Part shown: positions 47,856 through 59,800 of the stretch, piece after piece
Numbering within the stretch: position 1 is the stretch's first letter
How the letters are laid out: every line of letters begins with the position of its first letter
Assembly: GCA_902728285.1 (NCBI GenBank)
Contig: CACVBU010000498.1
Location: 1,364,001-1,428,000, forward strand
Direction of reading: 5' to 3'
Length of the DNA: 64,000 nucleotides
Source of the DNA: Clytia hemisphaerica
Lineage: Eukaryota; Cnidaria; Hydrozoa; Leptothecata; Clytiidae
Made by a program: the position numbers and the translations under genes
Notes under the pieces: model-generated
Seen by the model: the letters and a program-made list of their open reading frames with translations, nothing else
Told to the model about the DNA's origin: nothing
The model's database searches: none

Positions 47856-50800
47856 CTAGAGATAGAAGAAATCAATACGAGTTGAATCATAACAAAAAAG
47901 AACAAGCAACATGCTGAATGGACCTACCTAATGATTAGCATCAGATGAAAATAAGAAAAAAGTGACAATAATTGTACAAAAATTCAGAATGGAAAAATAA
48001 AGCTTGTGTGTTGAATATTGTAAAATGGTCATGGGCATTGATTGCCATTTTGCATCATTGTGCAAAAATCAGAAAAAAATTATGAGTCAACATTGAGAAA
48101 AGCTATACTTTCTTATTTGGTTAAAGGGAATTTCCCCAAAATACGAAAATCCGTTTTTTAAGGCGAATGAGAATTTTCCAGGAAAAACCACTTCAGCCAT
48201 TCTTTAGAGAATCTTGCCCTCCATCTTTGTACAAAAAATCAGAAAAAAGTAATGACAGGATTTTGCATAAAGTCCAAAAACCCTATTTTTAGGCAGTTTT
48301 TGGCCCAAATTTGCCCAAACATATTTTTTTTCGAAAATCAGGCTCCGACACATTTTAGGCATTGCCATTTTGCATCATTGTGCAAAAAATCAGAAAAAAA
48401 TAACGAGTCAACATTGAGAAAAGCTATATTTGCTTATTTGGTTAAAGAGAATTTCCCCAAAATACGAAAATCCGTTTTTTAAGGCGAATAACAATTTTCC
48501 GGGAAAAACCACTTCAGCCATTCTTTAGAGAATCTTGCCCTCCATCTTTGTACAAAAAATCAGAAAAAAGTAATGACAGGATTTTGCACAAAGTCCAAAA
48601 AACCCTATTTTTAGGCAGTTTTTGGCCCAAATTTGCCCAAATATATTTTTTTTCGAAAGTCGGGCTCTGACACATTTTAGGCATTGCTATTTTGCATCAT
48701 TGTGCAAAAAATCAGAAAAAAATAACGAGTCAACATTGAGAAAAGCTATATTTGCTTATTTGGTTAATGGGAATTTCCCCAAAAATACGAAAATCCGTTT
48801 TTTAAGGCGAATAAGAATTTTCCGGGAAAAACCACTTCAGCCATTCTTTAGAGAATCTTGCCCTCCATCTTTGAACAAAAAATCAGAAAAAAGTAATGAC
48901 AGGATTTTGCACAAAGTCCAAAAAACCCTATTTTTAGGTAGTTTTTGGCCCAAATTTGCCCAAATAAATTTTTTCTCAAAAATCGGGCTCCGTCACGTTC
49001 TGGGCATTGCCATTTTGCATCATTGTGCAAAAAATCAGAAAAAACTAATGAGCCAATCCTGAGAAAAGCTGGTAACAGACGGACGGACGGACAGACGAAC
49101 GAACGGACGGACGGACGGACGGACGGACATGGGTTAATTTATAGAACCTCCACCGGGGTACCCGGAGGTAGGTCCAAAAAGAAGAGCTAGTATCCTTGTT
49201 TTTTAACTTGATCTGAAAGGAAATGGTCTAAATGCTTTGTCCAAGAAAATTCGAAAGACATTACAGAAGTGCAACATCGTTTTACCCTAATTCTGTTGAC
49301 ACCACCAATATGATTAATGGAGACAGTTCGAAGATGGGGTCCATCACCTTCATTCTCGTCTTCGTCTATATAACTATCCTCTGAATCACCTGAAATTGAA
49401 ATTATTTTGTCCTTAAATTTCACACATAGCTAATCATTTCGATTTGTATCTTTAGTTTAAAGGAAAATATGATAACTTTATATGATGAACAAAAAAATCA
49501 ACTGTTATTAGATTATTTTGATGACTTTATATAAATTCTGCTGAGCTTTTTAAACTTTATATCTATTGGTTTGTCGGTTCTCTCTTTTTTGGTATAAAAT
49601 TCTCATTTCTTGACAGAATGTTTGGTTGGGTTGGTTTGTATATTTAGAAAAATTCAAAAAAAAAATATCAATTTAAAAGAATAGCAGCAATAGTATGAAA
49701 ATGCAGAAAAATACAAAAACAACTCGAGAAATTCAAGAAAAACCGTTTTTCCGGCGATTCTCGTCTGTTCTGGCGATTTTTAGAAAGTTCCGGCGACCAA
49801 AATCAGTTTCATTGAAAATTCAACCATGCTTAATGGTCATAAATAATGTTTTTGTTTGGAAAAACAAGATATAAAACTATTTCCGGCATATTTCCGTCAT
49901 TTTCGGCCAGAAAAACTTTTCCTTGATCAAAATTCAGAAAAAACAAGCTACATGCTGAATGGACCTACCTGATGATAAAAGTTAGATAGCAATAAGGAGA
50001 AAAATGAAAACAATCAATCAATCAGAAGATATAGCGTTTAGCAAAAATGCATAACACATTAAATTTCATCATTGATTGTTGATGAGGGAGAGGGAAGGGG
50101 AGTAGGGAAATAAAAATAGAAAGTTCTGGTTGCAAAAATCAGTTTTATTGACAATTGAATCATGCTTGATGGTGGGTATTGTTAATATCAATAATGTTTT
50201 TGTGCGAAAAAAAAAGAAGTATAAGGAAAAAGTTCAATTAAAATCTCCAAAAACGGCGATCTCCGGCATATTTCCGGTATTTTCGGCCGGAAAAAAAGTT
50301 TTCTCAAAAATCAGACTCGACTATGCTTTGGGCATTGCTAATACACATCTCTGTGCGAAAAATCAGAAAAAACTAATGATGAAATCTCGAAAAAATTCCA
50401 AAATATCGGTTTTTCCGGCATAATTCCGGCATTTTCGGCCAGAAAAATTGTTTTTCGAAAATCGGGCTCCTTTACTATTTGGGTACTGTCGTTTTGCATC
50501 ACTATGTAAAAAAACTAATGAGCCAATCCCGAGAAAAGCTGGTAACGGACGGAACGAACGAAAGAACAAACGAAGGTTAATTTAAAGGACATCCAAGGTA
50601 AGTCCAAAAACGGTATGATTATAGAATTATTAGTCTCTTTTTATGTTTCATTTTCATTTTATTTAATATTTTCAACAATTGTTCTCTTTGAGGTCAGATC
50701 TCTGATCTTAGCCATATATAGTTTTGACGGGAAATATGATTTTATTGTCCAAAATACGAAAAAGTGAACAACAACAAAAAAACAAAAACAAAAGATGCAT

Positions 50801-53800
50801 ACTTACTGTCTTCGCTTATTATTTTGGTTAAATTTGACATTTTCATTAACAACAACTGGTTTGGCTTCCCTTCACTCTGTGTCCCACAAACCATGTAACA
50901 CGTCATTGGAAACTGAATATAAACAATACATCCATCTTTAATTTTAGGTATAACAGTAACATGACATGGCTTCACCCCACTTTTTGAGTACCCCCTTTGA
51001 AGCATGGTGCACCCAACGAGTTAAGTCCCCTTGAGAAATTGCTTTGAGTTAGGTACCCGATAATTCAGCCGATAATTTTTTTGAATTGACACTTTTTGTT
51101 CTTTTGTCATTCCTAAATAATCTTAATGATTTTTGGGGCGGTTTGTTATTATGCTAAAATAATGGCGGCTGTCTAAATCAAAACAGTCACATTTGAAAAA
51201 TATAGCTAAAGATGACGTGCGTGGAAAGAAACGAAAATCGCAATTGGATGCGAAGCTGGGCGCAGGGGTAAAAAAATTCAATAGTTTGAAATATTCAATT
51301 TGGAAAATATACACAGCCCCAGAGCCTCCATCAAAACAGCTAGGTATGAATAGGCAACCCCAGGGGGGGGGTACCAAGTCAGTGTACTGGACCATAGGGT
51401 ACTAACTTGATTTTTGGATTTTTTCCCAAAAAAGGAGACCACCACCCTTTTTAGTACACTGTACTAACTTTCTTATACGGTCGGGGCTTTGACACCACCC
51501 TTTTAGTACAGTGTACTGACTTTTCTCCATGGCCGGATTTTTGATACCACCCTTTTAGTACACTGTACTAGCTGTTTTTTGGATCAGATAAGTTTAGAAA
51601 CCACCCCTTATAGTGCATTGTTCTAATTTCTTCTTGACCAGATAAGTTTAATTACCCCCGTATACAAAGGTTTTGAAGCATTTTGCTAAGAAAAGCACCA
51701 AATTATATAAAAGGAAAGATTTGAACATTAAAATATTTGAATCCTTGTTGTACAAACACTGAAACAATGAAACAGACAAAGTCATTCGAATACAGTGAGA
51801 TTAGCTGAAACTAGCACGTCAAAACACTCAAAACCAACTTTGAGAATTCTCTGGGTTTGTGTGTTTTTACCACTGAAATTAGTACAATGTACTAACTTCT
51901 CAGTGTGTATCAATTCAGAACACCACCCTTTTTAGTACAGTGTACTAACTTTTTTAATGTATTTTTCTCAGAGGACCACCCTTTTAACTCAATTTAACTT
52001 AAAAAATACACCACCCCACCAGCTATGCTGGCCCATAGCTGGTGGGGTGGTTTTTTTTTTAAGTTTTTACACTGACTCGGTACCCCCCTGGCAACCCTAA
52101 AAAATTGCAAAATATTAGCCCCCAATCCCTAACCTGGCCTAGGTGCCCTTCAGATTTCTGGGGGGCGGGCTGACACTATGAGCAATTTAACAATTTGAGC
52201 TTTGTTCTAGAGCTGTCATTTTCTCATTTGAAAGCAGTTAAGTACAATATCTTTAGGCATAAAAAACCCTTTCACCAAATAGTACATGGTTTACAATTTA
52301 TTAGAACATTTCAATAAAACAAACCTGCAGACACCTTAAGTCAATTCATGGAAACAAACCTCTGTTCTGACATCGCCAAGATTATCAGGTACCACATCAA
52401 AGCTTAAGCATGGAGCCCCAGTCTGTGCCTGAAAAGAAGAAAATAAATACTGTAGATGTGTTAACTTTATAAGAAGGAGGAATCAGCCACAACGTTTAAA
52501 AATGTATTTTATTTTTTCGTACAAAATTTGCCTTTATTCTAATTTTCAAACACGCAAACTTTTCAAAATAGTGGATGTTTGGAAAAAGTTTTTCCAATTC
52601 TGTGCTATAAAGACAACCGTAGTCAAACAAAAAAGAACATCAAATAACAAAGTAACATACTGCATGATACATATGGTAAGCACTTTTGTCAAAAGTCAAT
52701 TCATCACCATCTTCTATTGGATCTCCAGGAAAGTAGACCTGAAAGAAATAAGGTTAATATTATCCTGTTGGAAGGATTCGCATAAAAACTCTTTTGGGAC
52801 AGTTATAGTTAAAAATCTTTAATCATGAATATTGCCCTTATGTATTACAATGAAGTGAATACAGTTGCTCTCGTATTGTCTTCTGACCAGCCACCAGAAC
52901 CGTTGGAAAACCAACGGATCCGGCGAGACTCAAACTCACAACCATGCCATTCGCGGGCATATATTTGCTCTACCATTAAGCTACGGGTCCATCTGGAACC
53001 CGAGGACTCAATTGCCACGTGGTAGAACAGGAAGTGAATTCTTGTCTACTGACTGGTCAGAGACAGTGAATTGGGAGAAATTATCTCCACATTGCTAGTG
53101 TGTTGGAATCCACCAACTACTACACTAACGGAAGGTTTGGGCATGCGACCACAGATATTAATCATGGTGGCTGGTCAGAAGACAACATGAGAGCGATTGT
53201 ATTCACTTCATTGTTAAAAATCTTTATTTTTCAGTAATCAAATCTGGTCTCTTAAGGATATTTTGAAAGTTCTGAAAGAGTGCAATATGAGAAATATTTT
53301 ACGAGTTCCGAGATTTTCCTTAATTAAAATATAGAGTATTCTGAAAAGAAATTTTTATACAAGAAAACTATTCAAATTATAATACCTTCTCCTCAGGTTC
53401 TTTTCCGTCTTCATCTATAAAGAGGGCCAAATTGAGGAAAAAATTAATAGCAAGTAAGTTATCCCTGGATAACTTCCCTTATTACCCTTATTACTCTCTG
53501 CTTGATACTCAGCAATTAAGGGAAGGTAATTGTTGAGTATCAAGCAGAAAGGCAGCCAAGTTGAGCTTTGGTTATAAAAAGGGGAGCTTAATCTGAATGA
53601 TAACACCTCTTTCAGGTTAGGTTAATGATCTATGTGATTAATTTTTATGCACAAGCTCAAAATCGTGTGAAAGGTTAACCCACTTTAAAGAATTTTTAAG
53701 AATTTTCAATTTAAAAAGATGTATTTCTTTAAAATACACTGAACTCAAGAAAATTTACTTGAAAGAGAAACTTTCTTGTGGTACACCCCCTAGTATATTG

Positions 53801-56800
53801 CCAAAATAAAATGGTTGTAAAAACAGGTATTTCATAGGTATTGATAGCTTTTGAATTTGGTTGGTAAAGTTTTTGTAAATATCATGAAATGCTGCAAATT
53901 GTAAAATTAAGCGACATTAAGTCGACTTTAAATTGCACATTTTTTTGTAAAATTTCTCATTTTAGCTAATTACTACATTTCTTTTACAGTTACTTGACAA
54001 AAGATTATCCTCACCTCCCTTAATTATTTAAGTTACACAAGTCTGTTTACTGTATTTCAAAAACGTCTGAAGTTAAACGGACAACTGTAATAACTGAGAC
54101 AGTGTTTCAGAGAACCAGGTGAAACAAGAGAAACAGGAAGAACAAAGGGACTTTTTAAGAAACATCAATCGCTCACCATTTTCGTCCATTTCTTCATCCT
54201 CGACTTCATCTTCTTCTTCGTCTTCCATTTCTTCTTCTAAAAAACAATTTGAATTAATAAAATAAATTGGTAAAAAAATTGGTAGTTCAAATAACAAATT
54301 CTCAGAAAGATAACATTAAACCATTTTATTCAAAGTAATAACTAAAACAGACTAAAAGTATGTTTAGTTCTGTGAAGTCACGATACTAAATTCCAATTTA
54401 ATGGACGTATTTAAAAGTAGTTACTCCTACATAGAATTCGGTTTTTTTTATATTGATCTACATGAGAAGAAAAAGCTCATTCGCTAGATTACCAATCTAC
54501 CTGGCTTCTAGGCTAAGGATCTAGCCTCTGCACTTTGCTAAAAGTCAGCTCATCCAATCTAGTGCTAAACCCTGTCCTCCTGGCACATGTGTAACATGCT
54601 TAAATATTCAGGATTTCCACCCCCCCCTTAGCTACTCAAGCAGTCACATGAAATTCCCCCTCCCATCCCCTCCTATTTATGTTTGCAAGTTTCTGCTTTT
54701 TTTTTCTGATTTTTCAAGGTTGCTGGCAAGGACAATGTCAATATGTACCCTGCAGACTTTGTTCCCAGGTTTTTCTCAACACCTTGTTTTTTACCCAGAA
54801 ACAGGCGATTAGGGTTATACCAAGACTTTTGGCTATACTATTGTCATAGTTGTTTGTAGATTGTTTTCCTCCAGATAGTCAGTCAAATACCACATACTTA
54901 CACTTTGTATCAAACAGTATACACAACATGTTAAAGGCAACATACCCTTGCCTCCCTGTCTGTCAGCAGGCCTTTGACTTTTGATTACATCGAGTTATGT
55001 CTCGTTGGGACAAGATTGTCTTGTTGGGACAAGATGCCTTTCCCCCTGCTGGTCAACAGTCCTTTGACCTTTCCCTGCCCAAGCATTCAAAAAGTATGTA
55101 CGCTCAAAAGTAAGCAAAATTCGACCCCCCCTTGTACGCTCGCGTACGCTTTGAGAGTAGCCCTTCCAAACTCAAATTGTTTCACTAAACTGCAAATGGT
55201 TTGAGTTTGTTTACCTAAACAAAGAAGCTATTGCATTGCTAATTCGATTTCTAGGATCTTACACTTCTCCGCTTAATATTTTGAATTTGAATGCCTGAAG
55301 TCACAGCAACCAATTTCAAAATGGTAGCCTAGCTGAAGAAAACATTAAAGCTTAGGGCTTATGAATGCGTGCACTTAGTGAACTAGCGTGAACAAGGTGT
55401 AGTGCTTGGTTAGAAAAATGGTTTAGCAAAACAAAAAATCAAATGGTGCAGTCTGTTGGCTAAACCCTCGGTTTAGCGAAAAAAAAAAATACAGAAAAAA
55501 GACTGTTGGCTTTGATCGTCTGTTTTGGAAAACTTTTAAATGAATCAATGCATTCGCTAAACCCTCTGTTTCACTTTTTTGGGTTTTTGGCTAAATGGTA
55601 TGCATCCTTTGTTTCGAAATGATCAATAATACCAATGCACCAACACTTAAACACTTTCCAGCTTTTAATTGCACTGTTCGAAAAAGATAACCCCAATTTT
55701 AGTAAAAAGTTTAAGATTTGATGTTTCACAGAAAAATGCTACCAAGGGGTATTTCCAGTCCCATATCTTCCGAAGGACTTTTCTGTTTGCCTTCAAATTT
55801 GACAACCTTCTTTACCTAAGGCTAATCTACCACTGGTGTAAAGATGAACATTATAGCAGAAGTAGAAAAGAAGTTCAAGTTTTGCAATCACAAATTTAAC
55901 CAAACAATTAAATTTAATTAACAAATTTAACCACTAAAAATTGCGAAGTTTTCAACCAAAAAAACATTCAAATATAGTGCAGTTTGCGTGTTTTGAAAGT
56001 TTCATGTGCGTACTCCGTCTTCGTGGAATTTTATAATGGCATGAAAACAGAATATGCTATGTCTTTAAGAACAGATTTCTAAAAGGCTTCCGTTGTTCTG
56101 TAAATATTTCTTTTTGGATTAAAAAATTGTATCTTTTATTGATCTAATGATTATAATATTTCTTTAAGATGCTTTGCTGTCTTTTTAATCTTTGTGTAAA
56201 CTTGCATATGTTTTGCATATTTTCCAACAAAATCCAACCACGGCTTTTTCGTTCCTGTATTTTTGCATACAATTCAAGATAGCGGATGGAAAGGCGAAAA
56301 GGTCTATTGCATTCGCTCGAATCAATCTTTGTCTCGTTCATTACTTAGGCACTCGCTCTTATCTGATTTTCAAATGGCGTATTGGTGGCAACCCACGCTA
56401 AAGCTCTCAAGCTCTATAGAGGGGTGGGTTAATTTAATTGCATTGCAATCAATTTATATCAAACATAATCGAATCTCAATCGAACGTAATCGAACAGTTA
56501 GTAGAAGTACTTAAATTTGTGAAGCATCTTTAGGTAACTTAGAACAAAAGGAAATAGCAAAAGAACAAAGAAATTACCCATTTAGTCGCGCGGCTGAGGT
56601 CGAAAAACGTTTCGTTTCGTGATACATCTTTTAGATTCCAAAAAAAACAACGAAAACTCGCGAATTAGTATGTGTAGATTACAAAATCAAAAAGTTTCCA
56701 CGATATTATCGTGCAAGTAACGAGTAATTGGCGATTTTTTTGCGTTTCCAGGCAAAATTGGAAGGCCTGGAAATTCATGATTTTTGGGGGGTCTTCAATT

Positions 56801-59800
56801 AAAAAAAAGACCTATATCACATGATAGAGCTCTTCAAACTGAGCAAAAAAGTGTATTACACCAAAGTCCCAACTTCTCTAGATCAAAATTTATTGGCCTA
56901 TTTGTGGTAAAAAACTGATGGAAAACAGGGAATTTCCCCACAATCTGCATTAATTTATGCAAAATTAAACACCTTTTTGAGATCTTTGAATGATGAGTTG
57001 TAGTCTGAGTAAACGATTCTCAAGAATCTTTTATATAGATTGTTGATTTTATCCTCTAGAGCCCTGCTATGAAACATCAATATGAGAGGACAGTAATTGA
57101 AGTGGCATTTAATGAAAGCATTCATTAAGTGTTTCTTTTTTCCTAAACTGAGATAATGTGCTAATTCTGGCTAAGGCGGTTATTTTCAAACTAGCTTTCT
57201 TGCAAAGATTTTCTATATGCGATTCAAACGTCAAGAGATTATTGAAGGTTACTCCAAGAATCTTTGACATTTTGGTATTGAAAACAGTCTCTTTTCTAAT
57301 ATTTAGATACTGTAGAGCAAATCGTCAATGATGTTAACTTTTAGCTGACATTTGTCAGCATTGCCAACCATTTGATTAATTGAAAGCCATGTAAAGATTT
57401 TTTCTGCTACAGAGCTTAGTTTAACACTTACTTCAATCCAGGTCGGAGCACTAAACATAGGGTGTCGTATCGTCTGCATAATTCGCAACCTTAGTATCCT
57501 CAATGATGAAAAAGAGGTCAGAGATATAAATATTGAAAAGCAGAGGGACAAGGATGAATCCCAGTTACTCAGTTTGTTGCCTACTTTTGTCCTTTGTTGC
57601 CTGTTTTCTAGATTACTCTTGACTAACCTAGTGGAAAGGTCATTGAATCCGTATGCACTGATCTTTGCTACAAGTAATTTGTGGCACATGCAATCAAAGG
57701 CCTTAGAAAGATCGATGAGCAGTGCCCCGAAAATGTCTTTCTTGTCATTGGCTAGCTTCCAGAGCTCTTCCATTGGGATAAGAGATGTTTGGGTGGAATA
57801 TTCTTTCCTAAAACCACATTGTTGTTCATCAAAGTATTCTGATATTTGAATATTTTAACACCGTCTGGATTTCTCTTGCTAATATAATTTAATTTATAGA
57901 AGTGTATTTCTCAGGTCTATTGACCTCTATGAAACAATCTTACATCTTTACAATTTATAGATCTTATCATTCCATTTGTTTGTCAATTCTAGTTTGAATT
58001 TCCCTACGGACAGTGCATTTACAACATTGGCTGCCAAACCGTTCCAAGTATCAATGCTCCTATAGTAAAGTGAATTCGTTTGGTATCCTCTAATGTCGTC
58101 TTCAGCTAAATTCCTCTTTAATTCGAGATTGTGCTTACGTCGAGGTCGATTTCGAAGAACAAGCTTCTGACATAGGGAAGATTTATCATAGACATTAAGA
58201 TGTCTAAAGATTTCCACCATGTTCCCGATTTTACGCCAGATCTTGAGGCTGGGTTGGTTCATGACTTGTAAACGTTCTTAATATGAATGGTTTCTATAAC
58301 CACCGAGTGCGCGGAGCATCTCGGAAGAAAGGAAGTCGAAGGTCCTGTTAATCAATCCAACGATCGAGTTAGCCTTCTTGATCTTGGTGTAGATGTGCTC
58401 TTCGAATTTTAATAATCAATAATCACTCCAAGATCCTTCTCTTGATCGACATGTTCTAGGACAGAGCCAGCAATCTCAAAAGGATGTGCATGTTGAATGT
58501 TCCAGAATTTCCCTAGTGTAAACATGTGGCACTTGTCAGGATGGAATTTCAACAACCAGTCATCAGACCACTTTTCCATTGCCTCAATATCGTGCTGAAG
58601 TCTAATTGCATCTTCAGCGTTATTTATTTCTTCAACCAGCTTTGTGTCATCGGCAAAGAGGAACATTTCTGAGTTGGTGACTTCAGCTAGATCATTGATG
58701 TAAATAACGAAAAGAAGTGTACCTAAGACACTTTCTTGTGGTACACCACTTTGCACCTGGCATTTCTTAGATAACTTTCCATTGACCTTCACATATTGGT
58801 AACGATCGGACAAAGATGCTTTCATCCAACCAAGTAACCTTCCTCTGATACCATACGCTTCGAGTTTTCTTAGTAATCTGCGATGTGGAACGGTGTCAAA
58901 GGCCTTTGGGAAGTCCAAAAAAATTACGTCAACAACCTTATCATTGGATATCCAGTCCGCACATTTGTTTAAGTAGTGAAGAAGTTGTGTCACTCTGTTG
59001 ATCGCTTGCCCATGAACCCACGTTGTTTGGTTGGATAGCAATTTCTCATTTGTGAGGTGTTCCATTATTTGTTTCTTTAGGATTCTTTCCATTAGTCTAC
59101 ACGCAACTGATGTTAAACTAACAGGCCTGTAATTTTCTGCAAGGTTCTTTTTTCCTTTCTTGTAGATCTGGGACACATGTAGAGTCTTCCAATCATCAGG
59201 TAGCTTATTTTCTACGAGGGACTTGGAAATGATAGTATGTAAAGGACCGGCTATATAAAAGGCTAGCTTTTTTAGCATGACTGGGTGAATCTCATCAGGT
59301 CCTAGCGATTTATTAGAATTCAAACCTTTCAGTTCCTTTCTGACCATGTCGATTGTTAGATCGAATGCTACATTTGTGTCTGTTTGTGATGGAAACTCAG
59401 GTAGTGATCCAGCAGGTTCATTCGTAAAAACACTGCAAAACTGATCCTGTAGGATGTCAGCTTTATCCTCATCAGTAAAACGAATGATGATTTATCATTT
59501 GGATCAAGGAGAAGAGGGGAAATTCCCGATTTGGTCTTCATTGAGTTCCGGATATGCTTCCAAAACTTCTTAGGGCTTCTGTTTGCTTGACCACAAATTC
59601 GTTCTTCTAGTCTTCTTCTTTCTCGTATGAGAAAGTAACCTTGTTTCTTGCGATGAAGGCGACGTTTTTCTTTTAAGCTTTGTTGAATATCTTGATTGAT
59701 TGCAAAACTTTCCTTTTTTCCGTAACCATGTTTTCCCTTAGTATATGAGGAACGTACTGATTCCTAAGCTCAAATAATTTATCTCGCAATATCTTCCAGC

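Larger units (their letters stand above)
49286..54236 (-). other. GRWD1: GRWD1 N-terminal acidic and histone-binding exons (2-7)
   Basis: Exon 2 (54236-54177) is almost purely Glu/Asp ([20 protein letters not shown]). Exon 3 is a 29 bp micro-exon ([10 protein letters not shown]). Exons 4-6 give the CAF1C/histone H4-binding type region. Exon 7 supplies a second acidic run and the start of the first blade ([16 protein letters not shown]). The micro-exon and the 60 bp acidic exon would be missed by ORF length alone. Confidence 0.92.

Noticed and set aside
48622..49062. 146-codon plus-strand frame, and similar ones at 42652-43029 and 48252-48482
   Set aside because: They repeat the same residues because they read the ~321 bp units of the mosaic element. 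No start context, domain or conservation beyond the repeat.
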